A stretch of DNA of 64,000 nt, from positions 2,780,501-2,844,500 of the forward strand of contig NZ_CP079203.1 of assembly GCF_019297835.1 (NCBI RefSeq), written 5' to 3'. Positions 1-8,961 of the stretch are shown in pieces (the first letter of the stretch is position 1; each line of letters starts with the position of its first letter). A model generated the notes under the pieces. That model worked only from the letters and a program-made list of their open reading frames with translations. It had not been told where the DNA came from and did not search any database. The position numbers and the translations under genes were made by a program. The stretch comes from Sphingomonas sanguinis. Lineage in GTDB: Bacteria > Pseudomonadota > Alphaproteobacteria > Sphingomonadales > Sphingomonadaceae.

Positions 1-270
1 GCGCGGCGTCTGCGCGGCGTCGATGCCGATCGTCGCCAGGAATTGCTGGGTTTCCTCCTCGACCACGCTGACCAGCGCGATCGGGGTGCCGCAGAGTTCG
101 GCGGCGAAGGCGGCCAGATCGTCGAGCTGGCCACTGGCGCGATAGCCCGCCAGATCATAGGCGCGGATGACGGCGGCGCGTTCGGCCTCGGTCATGGACG
201 AAGGCGCGGGGGTATCCGCCACGCTCACGCCATGACACGCCGTCGCATCGTCTTCCAGCGTCTTGTCCAT
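1..270 (-). CDS. GAF-domain protein, partial (runs off left edge)
   Basis: Only the first 90 codons are present. The start at 270 is preceded by GAGGGG. After about 30 unstructured residues the sequence enters a stretch typical of the GAF domains of bacterial sensor kinases and diguanylate cyclases: LVSVVEEETQQFLATIGID followed by QTPR, like the family pattern in which a short beta strand leads into a Gln-Phe/Trp and a Thr-Pro-Arg. GAF domains bind small ligands or mediate dimerisation. The output domain lies outside the window, so kinase, cyclase or stand-alone GAF cannot be separated. An internal ATG at 195 is an alternative start. Confidence 0.6.
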   Translation of the reverse strand, partial: MDKTLEDDATACHGVSVADTPAPSSMTEAERAAVIRAYDLAGYRASGQLDDLAAFAAELCGTPIALVSVVEEETQQFLATIGIDAAQTPR

Positions 271-300
271 CTCCGCCCCTCGGGGAAAAAACCTGCGCGA

Positions 301-900
301 TCAGAACGGAACGTCGTCGTCCAGATCGTCGGCGAAGCCGCCGCCCTGTCCGAACCCGCCACGGTTGCCGCCGTTCCCGCCCGAGCTTGCGCCGCCGGAA
401 TTACCACCACGGTTACCGCCGCCATAGCCGCCGCCCGACGCGCCGCCGCCATAACCGCTCGACCCGCCGCCGAAGTCGCCGCCGCCGAAATCATCGCCGC
501 CGCCAAAGTCGCTGCCGCCGCGGCCACCGCCGCCGCCCTGACCGCCGCCGGGGCCGTCGAGCATGGTCAGCACCGAGTTGAAGCCCTGCAGCGTCACCTC
601 GGTCGAGTAACGGTCGTTACCCTGCTGATCCTGCCACTTGCGAGTGGTCAGCGCGCCTTCGATGTAAACCTTCGAGCCCTTGCGCAGGAAACGCTCGGCG
701 ACATTGGCGAGACCTTCGTTGAAGATCTTGACCGTGTGCCACTCGGTCTTTTCCTTGCGCTCGCCGCTGTTGCGGTCCTTCCACGATTCCGACGTGGCGA
801 TGCGCAGTTCGACCACCTTGCCGCCATTCTGGAAGGAGCGGCTCTCGGGATCGCGTCCCAGATTGCCGACGAGAATCACCTTGTTGACGCTGCCCGCCAT
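301..900 (-). CDS. ssb: Single-stranded DNA-binding protein
   Basis: Binds and protects single-stranded DNA during replication, recombination and repair, and recruits partners through its C-terminal tail. The 199-residue protein has the OB fold at about 5-108, starting [19 protein letters not shown] and containing the conserved TEWHTVKIF. It is followed by a glycine-rich linker (about 115-190, GGG/GGS repeats) and the acidic tip DDDVPF (194-199) that docks RecO, PriA and others. Length and architecture are those of a normal chromosomal SSB. It is transcribed leftward 20 bases after feoB ends. The strongly glycine-rich linker explains the long ORFs on the opposite strand. Confidence 0.97.
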   Translation of the reverse strand: MAGSVNKVILVGNLGRDPESRSFQNGGKVVELRIATSESWKDRNSGERKEKTEWHTVKIFNEGLANVAERFLRKGSKVYIEGALTTRKWQDQQGNDRYSTEVTLQGFNSVLTMLDGPGGGQGGGGGRGGSDFGGGDDFGGGDFGGGSSGYGGGASGGGYGGGNRGGNSGGASSGGNGGNRGGFGQGGGFADDLDDDVPF

Positions 901-920
901 GTATCAGTCCTGTATCTTGC

Positions 921-2780
921 CTAGAGGCCGGCGAATATGGCCAGCCAGTATGTGATGCCCGCCATGACATAGGCGGTCACGAAGAGATACCCTACCATGA
1001 AGGCGGGCCACTTCCAGCCATTGGTTTCCCGGCGCGTCACCGCGATGGTCGAAATGCACTGCGGCGCGAAGACGAACCACATCAGGAAGGCGAGCGCGGT
1101 GGGCAGCGACCAGTTGCGCTTGAGCTTGTCGGTCATCGCCTTCTGTCCGCCCTCATGCTCGGTATCGTCGATGGCGTAGACGGTGCCGATGGCGGCCACG
1201 GCGACTTCGCGCGCCGCCATGGCGGGGACGAGGGCCAGCGCGATGTCGCGGTTGAAGCCGATCGGGCGGACCAGGACCTCGATCCCGCTCGCGATGCGGC
1301 CCGCGATCGAATAATTGACCGGCGAGATGCCCGACCCCTCGGGCGGCTTGGGGAAGGACAGCAGAGCCCACAGGATGACGGTGGTCAGCGCGATGGTGGT
1401 GCCTGCCCGCTTCAGGAAGATCAGCGCGCGGCTCCACAGGCCCAGGAGTACGTCCCGGATATGCGGCCACTGATACTTCGGCATCTCCATCATGAAGCCC
1501 GAGGACGCGCCCTTGGTGACGGTGCGGCGGAGCAGAAGGGCTGCGACGAAGGCGCCGACGATGCCCATCAGATACAGGCCGAGCAGCACCAGCCCCTGCA
1601 AGCCGACGAAGGGCAGAACCTGCCGCTCGGGGATGAAGGCGCCGATGATGATGGTATAGACGGGCAGCCGCGCCGAGCATGTCATCAGCGGCGCGATCAG
1701 GATGGTGGTCAGCCGGTCCTTCTCGTCGTCGATGGTGCGGGTCGCCATGATACCCGGCACTGCGCAGGCGAAGGAGGAAAGCAGCGGGATGAAGGCGCGT
1801 CCCGACAGCCCGACCTGCGCCATCAGCCGGTCCATCAGGAAGGCGGCACGGACCATATATCCGGTCGCCTCCAGCACCAGGATGAACAGGAACAGGATCA
1901 GGATCTGCGGCAGAAAGACTATGACCGCGCCTACACCGGCGATCAGGCCGTCGGTGATGAGACTGCGGAACCAGCCCTCGGGCAGGGTCGCGCCGACCTG
2001 CGCCTCCAACCAGACAAAGCCCTGTTCGATCCAGCTGATCGGGGCTTCCGACCAGGCGAAGACCGCCTGGAACATGATGAAGAGCAGCCCGACCAGCAGG
2101 ATCGGCCCGAAAATGGGGTGCAGCGCGACCGAGTCGAGCATGTGCGTCCAGCGGCGCGTCGGCGTCTCGGCCACGGTCGCGGTCGCCGCGATCTGCCGCG
2201 CGCGGCGCTGCAGCGTGACGATGTCGTCGATCCGGTCGGCGGCCTCGACCGGATGCGCGCGCTCCTGGCTGACCAGCCGATCGATCTCGGCCTTCAGCGT
2301 GTCGAGGCCGCGGCGACGCACCGCGACCGTCGGGATGACCGTCACCCCCAGCTCACGCGCGAGAATGTCGGCGTCGAGCGTCAGCCCGTCGCGCTCGGCC
2401 AGATCGACCATGTTCAGCGCGACCACGACCGGCAGGCCGAGCGCGATCAGCTGGAGCGTGAAGCGCAGGTGGTTGTCGAGATTGGCGGCATCGACCACGA
2501 CGACCAGCGCGTCGGGACGGCGCTCGCCCGTCTGCGACCCCATCACGACGTTGCGCGTGACCTGTTCGTCCAGGCTGCCGGGGTCAAGGCTGTAGGCGCC
2601 AGGCAGGTCGACCAGCTCGACCGGGCGGCCATCCTCGAGCACGAGTCGGCCCGAATGACGCTCGACGGTGACGCCGGGATAGTTGCCCACCTTCTGCCGC
2701 GCGCCGGTAAGCGCGTTGAACAGGGCGCTTTTGCCGGCATTGGGATTGCCGACGAGCGCAACCAGCGGTGCGGCGTTCAT
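921..2780 (-). CDS. feoB: Ferrous iron transport protein B
   Basis: Inner-membrane Fe(II) transporter with an N-terminal GTPase domain. G1 is GNPNAGKS (11-18), the G3 region is DLPG (58-61), and G4 is NMVD (123-126). The rest is polytopic and includes the gate-type sequence with the conserved cysteine (SSFACAVPGIMATR). At 619 residues it is shorter than the 773-residue E. coli protein, mainly in the linker and C terminus, as in many alphaproteobacterial FeoB proteins. No FeoC is seen. It lies 16 bases after feoA in the same direction, so the two are surely co-transcribed. Confidence 0.96.
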   Translation of the reverse strand: MNAAPLVALVGNPNAGKSALFNALTGARQKVGNYPGVTVERHSGRLVLEDGRPVELVDLPGAYSLDPGSLDEQVTRNVVMGSQTGERRPDALVVVVDAANLDNHLRFTLQLIALGLPVVVALNMVDLAERDGLTLDADILARELGVTVIPTVAVRRRGLDTLKAEIDRLVSQERAHPVEAADRIDDIVTLQRRARQIAATATVAETPTRRWTHMLDSVALHPIFGPILLVGLLFIMFQAVFAWSEAPISWIEQGFVWLEAQVGATLPEGWFRSLITDGLIAGVGAVIVFLPQILILFLFILVLEATGYMVRAAFLMDRLMAQVGLSGRAFIPLLSSFACAVPGIMATRTIDDEKDRLTTILIAPLMTCSARLPVYTIIIGAFIPERQVLPFVGLQGLVLLGLYLMGIVGAFVAALLLRRTVTKGASSGFMMEMPKYQWPHIRDVLLGLWSRALIFLKRAGTTIALTTVILWALLSFPKPPEGSGISPVNYSIAGRIASGIEVLVRPIGFNRDIALALVPAMAAREVAVAAIGTVYAIDDTEHEGGQKAMTDKLKRNWSLPTALAFLMWFVFAPQCISTIAVTRRETNGWKWPAFMVGYLFVTAYVMAGITYWLAIFAGL

Positions 2781-2796
2781 TATGCTGGGATAGACC

Positions 2797-3048
2797 TCAA
2801 GCGCCGGTCGCGACGCGGATCGAGGCGGCGACCCGGCGACGCAGCGCCACGGTCATCCGGCCGATCCGGCAAGCGATCGGCCCGCCGCCCAGCGTCGCAC
2901 GGTGCAGCACCTCTACACCCACGCCCTCGTCGAAGCCCAGTTCGCGCAGACGGCGCGCTTCGGGCAACGCCAGCTGGGTCCAGTCGATCGCGGCCACGGT
3001 CGCCGGTTGCCGCCGGGGAAGGGTTTCGAGACTGCTGAGCATCGCCAT
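2797..3048 (-). CDS. feoA: FeoA-family protein
   Basis: Small cytosolic SH3-like protein that supports FeoB-dependent ferrous iron uptake. The 83-residue sequence has the family features LRELGFDEGVGVEVLHRAT and a C-terminal IACRIGRMTVALRR, where the protein forms its barrel. It is the first gene of the feoAB pair. The 260-base stretch upstream carries palindromic repeats; no Fur box could be assigned by eye. Confidence 0.9.
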   Translation of the reverse strand: MAMLSSLETLPRRQPATVAAIDWTQLALPEARRLRELGFDEGVGVEVLHRATLGGGPIACRIGRMTVALRRRVAASIRVATGA

Positions 3049-3141
3049 GCGGACTACATAACGCCGGTGCGATTGATTATCAATTACCTGTTCGTGAAAT
3101 GGGTGTCGGGTTTGAGCTTGGGGCTGGGGCTGGGGCGTGGG

Positions 3142-3300
3142 CTTCGACTTCGCTCAGCCTGAACGGAGGTTGGTACCCAGACCCGATATCTCGCCCGGTT
3201 CAGCCATTCCCCGGCTCCGTTCAGCCTGAGCCCTTCGGCTGGCTGGCAAGCCAGCCACTCAGGATAAACTTCGGCACATCGCGCCGAAGTCGAAGGCCAA
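3142..3300. repeat. Intergenic palindromic repeat, family R1 (short plus long form)
   Basis: A short unit at 3142-3165 reads CTTCGACTTCGCTCAG then CCTGAACGG. A long inverted unit follows at 3227-3300: CCGTTCAGCCTGAG, then CCCTTCGGCTGGCTGGC, AAGCCAGCC, and finally CGCCGAAGTCGAAGGCCA. The long form contains its own hairpin (GGCTGGC/GCCAGCC). The same family recurs at seven other intergenic places in this window. Confidence 0.85.
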
Positions 3301-3310
3301 GGGGATCACC

Positions 3311-3985
3311 TCAAACCGCCGGATACCGCAGCCGCCCGATAAACCGCGACAGACTCGGCATATTCTCGCCCCGCTTGGCGACTCCGGCCTTCCACTTTTC
3401 GAACCGCATGATCCCCTCGATCCGCCGCGCCAGAAAGGCACGGGTGTCGGCATGATCCTCGCTCTCGTCGTTCAGGAACACCGCGATGGTGGACGCATAG
3501 ACCGCGAACAGCGTCGCGCGCTTGGTATAGTGGTTGTAATCGGTCGCGGTATCGCCCGCCTGCGCCCAGATCGTATCGACCGTCCGCCAGCCCAGCCGCG
3601 CGCCGGTCGCGGCGTTCTGCGGCATCGCCAATATGGTCAGCGCGCGGCGCAGCGCCTCGCGATTCGGGGCGACGGCGGCCAGACGCGCCTCGACCAGCGC
3701 GGTGATGCGCTGGCGAATCTTCATCTGCGCGGCGTGTTCGACCGGGACGGCCTCGACCATCGCGGCGTCGATCGCGGCGAACCAGGCGTCGATCATCGCG
3801 ACCGCGCCGTCCTTGAACGCGAGTCGCGCAATGTCGCGGTCGATGCCCGAAGCATCCGCCGCCATGTCGCGCGCCTCGTCGCCCCAGCCGTCGAAGGCGG
3901 CGTTGGAGGCGATCCCCTCGGCCAGCGCGACGCGCACCTCGTCGAGAGTCAGGTCGTGAACATCGGTCATGGCAGCCTCGGTCAT
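3311..3985 (-). CDS. COQ9-family protein
   Basis: A 224-residue alpha-helical protein of the COQ9 family (the rpsU-divergently-transcribed family in alphaproteobacteria). In eukaryotes COQ9 binds lipid and assists the hydroxylase COQ7 in ubiquinone synthesis; bacterial members are assumed to be related but are less studied. Diagnostic parts are DLTLDEVRVALAEGIA near the N terminus, the central WFAAIDAAM and the C-terminal DYNHYTKRATLFAVYAST. The start at 3985 was chosen over the longer reading frame because it lies 4 bases past the end of the EamA gene with GGAT just upstream. An ATG at 3970 is an alternative. Confidence 0.88.
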   Translation of the reverse strand: MTEAAMTDVHDLTLDEVRVALAEGIASNAAFDGWGDEARDMAADASGIDRDIARLAFKDGAVAMIDAWFAAIDAAMVEAVPVEHAAQMKIRQRITALVEARLAAVAPNREALRRALTILAMPQNAATGARLGWRTVDTIWAQAGDTATDYNHYTKRATLFAVYASTIAVFLNDESEDHADTRAFLARRIEGIMRFEKWKAGVAKRGENMPSLSRFIGRLRYPAV

Positions 3986-3989
3986 ATCC

Positions 3990-4964
3990 TTATCCGTCGT
4001 CCTTATCGCCCGACTTGGCAACCGCCTTGCTGGTCGATCCGCGCCGGACCAACACCAGCGCGACGGCGACCATGGCGACGCCCACCAGATCGGGCAGCGC
4101 CAGCGTCTCGCCATAGACCAGCCATCCGATCGCCGTCGCCACCATCGGCTGGACCAGCAGCGCCAGACCGACGACCAGCGGGCTGAGCAGCCCCAGCGCA
4201 TAGATCATCAACCCCTGGCCGATGATCTGGCTCCCCAGCGCGAGCAGGATCAGGGCGCTCCAGTGATCGGGCCATACCCGCTCGCCCAGCAGGGTGGCGA
4301 AGACGAACAGCGGCACGATGCTGGCCATGGTCGACCAGGCGAGCGCCGGGACCGGGGGCATGGACGTCCGCACCCGCGACATCAGGATGAAATACACCGC
4401 GTAGAGCAGCCCGGCGAGTACGCACAGCAGGTCGCCGACCAGATGGCGCGGATCGACCTGATAGCTGCGCCCCATCAACAGCCCCGCGCCGACCGCCGCC
4501 AGGATCAGCGCGATACCCTGCGTCCGCGAGGGCCAGGCGCGCGCCACGAGGAAGCCATAGAGCGGAAAGATGAAGGTCGCCGAATTGCCGAACAGCGTGG
4601 CATTGGCCATCGTCGTCTGGCGGATGCCGATATGCCAGGTGCCCAGATCGCCCGCAAAGGCGACTCCGCCGATCAGCAGCAGCGCCCACAGCCCCGCCTG
4701 CCCCTTGCCCGGCACACGCGGCCGCGCGGGCGAGATCAGTGCGACCAGCGCCAGCACCGGAGCGGCCAGCGTGATCCGCCAAAAGGCCGAGGCGACCGGG
4801 CCGGTATCCGCCATGCGCACCAGCAGCGGCCCGAAGGCGAGCGCGACATTGGCGAGGATGACCGCGGCGAAGGCCAGCGGTGGCGTCGTACTGGTGCCGC
4901 TCCGGTCCGAAAGACCATCGCTTTCAGACCGTTCACTTTTTCTTGGGGGGCGGGACACGGGCAT
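3990..4964 (-). CDS. EamA/DMT-family transporter
   Basis: A 324-residue inner-membrane protein with about ten predicted membrane segments arranged as two EamA repeats (roughly 30-165 and 175-310). It belongs to the drug/metabolite transporter superfamily, whose members export amino acids, metabolites or drugs; the substrate cannot be read from sequence. Typical stretches are LLLIGGVAFAGDLGTWHIGIR in the first repeat and GWLVYGETLALPDLVGVAMV at the end of the second, where a Pro/Glu motif is usual. The N-terminal 28 residues are charged and cytosolic. It is followed directly by the COQ9 gene and diverges from the OYE-type reductase. Confidence 0.88.
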   Translation of the reverse strand: MPVSRPPRKSERSESDGLSDRSGTSTTPPLAFAAVILANVALAFGPLLVRMADTGPVASAFWRITLAAPVLALVALISPARPRVPGKGQAGLWALLLIGGVAFAGDLGTWHIGIRQTTMANATLFGNSATFIFPLYGFLVARAWPSRTQGIALILAAVGAGLLMGRSYQVDPRHLVGDLLCVLAGLLYAVYFILMSRVRTSMPPVPALAWSTMASIVPLFVFATLLGERVWPDHWSALILLALGSQIIGQGLMIYALGLLSPLVVGLALLVQPMVATAIGWLVYGETLALPDLVGVAMVAVALVLVRRGSTSKAVAKSGDKDDG

Positions 4965-5029
4965 GGGCTCCCTTAACGCCCTATCTGCGTTGCGTCAGGC
5001 CGGAAAGGCCGCAGAAGGATTTGATTTTG

Positions 5030-6124
5030 ATGCCAACGCTCTTCGACCCCATCGACCTGGGCGCGATCCACGCCCCCAACCGCATCCTGATGGCCCCGCT
5101 GACCCGCGCCCGCGCGACGCGCGAGGCGGTGCCGACGCCGATCATGGCGCAATATTATGCGCAGCGCGCCAGCGCGGGCCTCATCATCTCCGAGGCGACC
5201 GGCATCAGCCGCGAGGGGCTGGGCTGGCCCTATGCGCCGGGCCTGTGGACCGACGAGCAGGTCGAAGGGTGGAAGCCCGTCACGCAAGCCGTCCACAAGG
5301 CGGGCGGTCGGATCGTCGCTCAGCTGTGGCACATGGGCCGCCAGGTGCACAGCTCGGTCACGGGGATGCAGCCGGTTTCGTCCTCGGCCACCCGCACCGA
5401 GGGGCAGGCGCATACCTTCGAGGGCAAGCAGGATTTCGAGACGGCGCGTCCGCTCGAACTCTCTGAAATCCCGCGCCTGCTGGATGATTACGAACTGGCG
5501 ACGCGCAACGCGCTGGCCGCCGGGTTCGACGGGGTGCAGATTCATGCGGCCAACGGCTATCTGATCGACGAATTCCTGCGCGACGGGGCCAATCACCGCG
5601 AGGACGAATATGGCGGCTCGCCAGAAAACCGCATCCGCCTGCTCCGCGAGATCACCGAGCGTGTGATCTCGGTCGCGGGCAAGGAGCGGGTCGGTGTCCG
5701 CCTCTCGCCCAACGGCGACAGCCAGGGTGTGGACGACAGCGATCCCGCCTCGGTCTTCGTGCCCGCTGCCAAGATGCTGTCGGATCTGGGGATCGCCTTC
5801 CTCGAACTGCGCGAACTGGGGCCGGACGGCACCTATGGCGCGAGCGACGTGCCCAAGCTTTCGCCGCAAATCCGCAAGGTGTTCCAGGGGCCGCTGATCC
5901 TGAACAGCGACTATGACAGCCGTGAAAAGGCGCAGGCCGCGCTCGATTCGGGTGTCGCGGACGGGATCGCGTTCGGCCGGACCTTCCTGGCCAACCCCGA
6001 CCTGCCCGAGCGGCTGCGCACCGACGCGCCGCTCAACGAGAGCGATATGAAGACCTGGTATAGCCAGGGGCCGGAGGGGTATATCGACTATCCCACGCTC
6101 GACGAAGCCGCACGCGCGGCGTGA
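5030..6124 (+). CDS. Old yellow enzyme family alkene reductase (NADH:flavin oxidoreductase)
   Basis: FMN-dependent reductase of electrophilic alkenes, nitro compounds or N-ethylmaleimide (NemA/OYE family, TIM barrel), 364 residues. Visible motifs are AQLWHMGR (97-104), the substrate-binding His-Asn pair in IHAANGYLIDEFL (His172, Asn175) with the proton-donor Tyr177, and YGGSPENR (194-201). The FMN phosphate site is near GVADGIAFGR. The start at 5030 follows AGAAGGA and excludes a 50-residue non-homologous extension. The gene is single and diverges from the EamA transporter, with 65 bases between the two. Confidence 0.94.
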   Translation: MPTLFDPIDLGAIHAPNRILMAPLTRARATREAVPTPIMAQYYAQRASAGLIISEATGISREGLGWPYAPGLWTDEQVEGWKPVTQAVHKAGGRIVAQLWHMGRQVHSSVTGMQPVSSSATRTEGQAHTFEGKQDFETARPLELSEIPRLLDDYELATRNALAAGFDGVQIHAANGYLIDEFLRDGANHREDEYGGSPENRIRLLREITERVISVAGKERVGVRLSPNGDSQGVDDSDPASVFVPAAKMLSDLGIAFLELRELGPDGTYGASDVPKLSPQIRKVFQGPLILNSDYDSREKAQAALDSGVADGIAFGRTFLANPDLPERLRTDAPLNESDMKTWYSQGPEGYIDYPTLDEAARAA

Positions 6125-6154
6125 GGGGAGGGCGGGGGTTTCTCCCCGCCCCCC

Positions 6155-6262
6155 AACCACCCCGGCGAAGGCCGGGGTCCAGTTGCGTGCGCTGTCGAAG
6201 ACACGGGCCGCGTTGAGCAACAGACTTGGCGGCATCTGGACCCCGGCCTCCGCCGGGGAGAC
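6155..6262. repeat. Intergenic palindromic repeat, family R3
   Basis: Two inverted arms bracket about 70 bases: the left arm is CCCCGGCGAAGGCCGGGGTCC and the right arm reads GGACCCCGGCCTCCGCCGGGG. Each arm is itself a hairpin (CCCCGGC/GCCGGGG). A second copy with the same layout but a different centre lies at 20995-21106. It sits between the converging OYE gene and the hypothetical gene at 6427. Confidence 0.8.
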
Positions 6263-6293
6263 GTCCGTTGGGAGCGCATTTCTTTCCCTACTT

Positions 6294-6380
6294 CCGTTCA
6301 GCCTGAGCGAAGTCGAAGGCCAAGGGAAACCCTGGCGGCTAACGCGGAACGCGCGCTTCGACTTCGCTCAGCGTGAACGG
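6294..6380. repeat. Intergenic palindromic repeat, family R1 (inverted pair)
   Basis: CCGTTCAG-CCTGAGCGAAGTCGAAG at 6294-6322 faces CTTCGACTTCGCTCAG-CGTGAACGG at 6355-6380, so the pair can fold into one long hairpin with a loop of about 30 bases. Confidence 0.85.
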
Positions 6381-6426
6381 AGGTGGGGTACTGTGCCTAT
6401 CCATCCTCCCGAAACGGAGGCGCGAG

Positions 6427-6849
6427 CTATGCCCCGCTATCCAACCCGTCGATGAAGGTCGTCACCTGCCCGCGTACCGTTTCGCGGACCTTCGGATTGA
6501 GCAGCAGCAGCGGTGCCCCCCACACGACCGGAATCGCAAAGCCCAGCGCCGCCCACACGATCACCACCGCCACCAATCCGACGCCCGCATAGCGCAGCCT
6601 CCGCATCGCGCCCGCGTCCAGCGTCACGGTACGCGGCCCCTTCGCGTCGTAGAAGCCATCGGTCGTCCAGGATCCGCCGCCATCGAAGCGGACCTTTTCG
6701 GGGAGTTTGAAGCGCGGCGTCTTCCCGTCCATCGGTCGCGGCGTCTCGGTCCGGCGCGCAGATGGCGTCTTGCCCGCCTGGGTGTCGATGACCTCCAGCC
6801 GCCGACCCCGCTCGACGACGCGAAAGCGGGTGGGCGGCATGTCGGTCAC
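6427..6849 (-). CDS. Hypothetical protein with one membrane segment
   Basis: A protein of about 140 residues. A charged N-terminal half (VVERGRRLEVIDTQAG) precedes a single strong membrane segment (RYAGVGLVAVVIVWAALGF) near residues 84-110 and a short tail. No family was recognised. A GTG at 6849 overlaps the TGA of the upstream acetyltransferase in the GTGA pattern seen elsewhere in this cluster; an ATG at 6840 would remove three residues. As the last gene of the ribD-to-GNAT run it is probably co-transcribed with the riboflavin genes. Confidence 0.6.
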   Translation of the reverse strand: MTDMPPTRFRVVERGRRLEVIDTQAGKTPSARRTETPRPMDGKTPRFKLPEKVRFDGGGSWTTDGFYDAKGPRTVTLDAGAMRRLRYAGVGLVAVVIVWAALGFAIPVVWGAPLLLLNPKVRETVRGQVTTFIDGLDSGA

Positions 6850-7394
6850 TGCGCGCGTGCTCCTCGCCGCGCCCGCCACTGGTCGGCGCTTTGGCCCCAG
6901 GCATCGACGCGGAAACTCTCCAGCGGAGCGGGCAGGCTCACCGGCCCCTCGTTCACCGATCCCAGCCGCTGTGCCAGCTTGATCGAGCCCGTATTTTCGG
7001 GGTCGATGGTGTGGATCACATGGTCCCAGCCGAGCACATCGACGGCATAGTCCATCGCCGCGCACGCCGCCTCATGGGCATAGCCGCGTCCGGCAAATTC
7101 GCGCGCTACCCCCCAGGCGATCTCGCGCCCCGGCCAGCCCTCGGGCTGCCACGGGCCGATCCGCCCGACCCAACGGCCGGTGTCGCGCTCGATCACCGAG
7201 AACATCGCAAAGCCACGCACGCTCCACGCGCCGACCATGGTGCAAAGACCGCGCCATGCCGCCCCGCGTGCCTGGACGCCGCCGAGGAAGCGCATCGTGT
7301 CTTCCTCGGTATGGAACGCCGCCCACGCCTCGAAATCCTCCGCCGAGGGGAGACGTAAGGTCAGCCGCTCGGTCTGGAGGACGGGCGATGTCAC
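6846..7394 (-). CDS. GNAT-family N-acetyltransferase (RimJ/RimL type)
   Basis: A 182-residue acetyl-CoA-dependent N-acetyltransferase of the Acetyltransf_3 group. The N terminus [20 protein letters not shown] is typical. The acetyl-CoA pyrophosphate loop is represented by [19 protein letters not shown], and the late strand by [18 protein letters not shown]. Substrate is unknown; relatives acetylate protein N termini or small amines. It starts with GTG, whose bases overlap the TGA of ribH, so translation is coupled to riboflavin synthesis genes. Confidence 0.88.
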   Translation of the reverse strand: MTSPVLQTERLTLRLPSAEDFEAWAAFHTEEDTMRFLGGVQARGAAWRGLCTMVGAWSVRGFAMFSVIERDTGRWVGRIGPWQPEGWPGREIAWGVAREFAGRGYAHEAACAAMDYAVDVLGWDHVIHTIDPENTGSIKLAQRLGSVNEGPVSLPAPLESFRVDAWGQSADQWRARRGARAQ

Positions 7395-7810
7395 CCGAAC
7401 CGGCCCTTCAGCGCCAGCATGGCGAGCGCCGCCTTGGCCGCCTCGCCACCCTTGTTCTTCTCGTCGGGCTTGGCGCGGGTCAGCGCCTGGGCCTCGTTCT
7501 CGGTGGTGATGATGCCGTTACCGATGGGCAGGCCGTCCATGGTCAGCGCCATCAGGCCGCGCGCGCTCTCGTTCGAGACGATCTCGAAATGATAGGTTTC
7601 GCCGCGGATCACCACGCCGACCGCGACGAACGCGTCGTAGCGCCCCGTATCCGCCGCCATCGCGACCGCGCCAGGAATTTCCAGCGCGCCGGGGACGGTG
7701 ATCGTCTCATGACTGTGGCCCGCTTCCTCGATCGCAGCGCGTGCGCCCGACAGCAGCAGGTCGTTCAGATGCTCGTAGAAGCGCGCCTCGACGATCAACA
7801 CATGCGCCAT
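7391..7810 (-). CDS. ribH: 6,7-dimethyl-8-ribityllumazine synthase
   Basis: Penultimate riboflavin enzyme, condensing 5-amino-6-ribitylaminouracil with 3,4-dihydroxybutanone 4-phosphate. The 139-residue protein is slightly shorter than usual but has the key stretches GALEIPGA (41-48) and [12 protein letters not shown] (65-76), with His74 as the expected catalytic histidine. [16 protein letters not shown] forms the C-terminal conserved part. It starts where ribBA stops and overlaps the following GNAT gene by 4 bases. The usual alphaproteobacterial neighbour nusB is not next to it here. Confidence 0.95.
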   Translation of the reverse strand: MAHVLIVEARFYEHLNDLLLSGARAAIEEAGHSHETITVPGALEIPGAVAMAADTGRYDAFVAVGVVIRGETYHFEIVSNESARGLMALTMDGLPIGNGIITTENEAQALTRAKPDEKNKGGEAAKAALAMLALKGRFG

Positions 7811-8961
7811 CAGGCGTCTCCCTCAAAATTCTCGATACGACGTTCGCCGACGATCGACAGGCCATAGCCGTCGAGTCCGATCAGCGTGTGATGGGTGTTG
7901 GTCAGCAGCACCATGTCCTGCACGCCCAGTTCGGCCAGGATCATCGCGCCGACGCCGTAATCGCGCAGTTCCTCCATATCGATCTGCACTTCCTCACCCG
8001 CCTTCAGGCGGACGGCGGTGGTGAAGGCGTCGGTGCGCGGGCGGTTGATGACGACGATCACGCCCGAGCCTTCCTCGGCGATCATCCGCATCGACTTGGC
8101 GAGCAAGGCGCCACGTGCGCCCGCCTCGCCGAAGACATCGGCGAAGGGCGACAGGGCGTGCATCCGCACCAGCACCGGCTGGTCGGTGTCGAGCTTACCC
8201 TTGACCAGCGCGACCTGCTCGGTCCCCGTCGCCTTGTTGCGATAGGCGCGCGCGGTCCAGGTGCCGCCCCATTCGCTCTCGAACGTGGCTTCGGACTGCA
8301 ACTCGACCAGATGGTCGTAGCGGCGGCGATAGGCGATCAGGTCGCGGATCGTCCCGATCTTCAGGTTATGGAGCTGCGCGAACGACACCAGGTCGTCCAT
8401 GCGCGCCATCGTCCCGTCCTCGTTCATGATCTCGCAGATCACGCCCGAAGGGTTGAGGCCCGCCAGCCGCGCGACATCGACCGCCGCCTCGGTATGCCCG
8501 GCCCGCACCAGCACGCCGCCGTCGCGCGCGACCAATGGGAAGACATGGCCCGGCGTCACCAGCGCATCGGCGCCGTGGCTCGAGTCGATCGCCACCGCGA
8601 TCGTCCGCGCGCGGTCTGCGGCGGAGATGCCGGTCGTCACGCCTTCGCGCGCCTCGATCGAGATGGTGAAGGCGGTTTCGTGGCGCGTCCCGTTCTTCGG
8701 GCTCATCAGCGGCAGGCCGAGCGTGTCGACCCGCTCGCGCGTCATCGCCAGGCAGATCAGCCCGCGCCCGTGCCGCGCCATGAAGTTGACCTTTTCCGGC
8801 GTCGCCATCTGGGCGGGGATGACCAGATCGCCTTCATTCTCCCGGTCCTCGTCATCGACCAGGATGAACATGCGGCCGTTCCGCGCCTCGTCGATGATCT
8901 CTTCGGGGCTGGAGAGGAAACCGCGCCGCAGACCGGCCAGGGCGTTCGGATCAGCGGCCAC
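7810..8961 (-). CDS. ribBA: 3,4-dihydroxy-2-butanone-4-phosphate synthase with degenerate GTP cyclohydrolase II domain
   Basis: Residues 1-200 are the RibB enzyme that makes 3,4-dihydroxybutanone 4-phosphate from ribulose 5-phosphate. They include the metal/substrate loop [10 protein letters not shown] (36-45) and [10 protein letters not shown] (153-162). Residues 205-375 are homologous to GTP cyclohydrolase II. The segment that normally holds three zinc cysteines (CxTGDxxxSxRCxC) reads [17 protein letters not shown] (269-285) with no cysteine, so cyclohydrolase activity is probably lost, as in the RibBX-type proteins of other proteobacteria. A separate ribA should exist elsewhere. It overlaps ribE by 11 bases. 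Confidence 0.95.
   Translation of the reverse strand: MAADPNALAGLRRGFLSSPEEIIDEARNGRMFILVDDEDRENEGDLVIPAQMATPEKVNFMARHGRGLICLAMTRERVDTLGLPLMSPKNGTRHETAFTISIEAREGVTTGISAADRARTIAVAIDSSHGADALVTPGHVFPLVARDGGVLVRAGHTEAAVDVARLAGLNPSGVICEIMNEDGTMARMDDLVSFAQLHNLKIGTIRDLIAYRRRYDHLVELQSEATFESEWGGTWTARAYRNKATGTEQVALVKGKLDTDQPVLVRMHALSPFADVFGEAGARGALLAKSMRMIAEEGSGVIVVINRPRTDAFTTAVRLKAGEEVQIDMEELRDYGVGAMILAELGVQDMVLLTNTHHTLIGLDGYGLSIVGERRIENFEGDA

Larger units (their letters stand above)
6125..6426. other. Gene-free convergent intergenic region, filled with repeats
   Basis: Nothing protein-like is seen. The stretch consists of one R3 repeat (6155-6262) and two inverted R1 units (6294-6322 and 6355-6380), placed between two genes that converge. 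A role in transcription termination is plausible, but no run of T follows any of the stems. Confidence 0.6.

Noticed and set aside
43..924. Long plus-strand ORF of 293 residues
   Set aside because: It is antisense to ssb; the Ala/Val-rich repeats mirror the glycine-rich linker of SSB, and no family fits.
1155..3038. Plus-strand ORF of 627 residues
   Set aside because: Antisense to feoB, rich in Arg, Gln, Asp and His as shadows in high-GC DNA usually are, with no motif.
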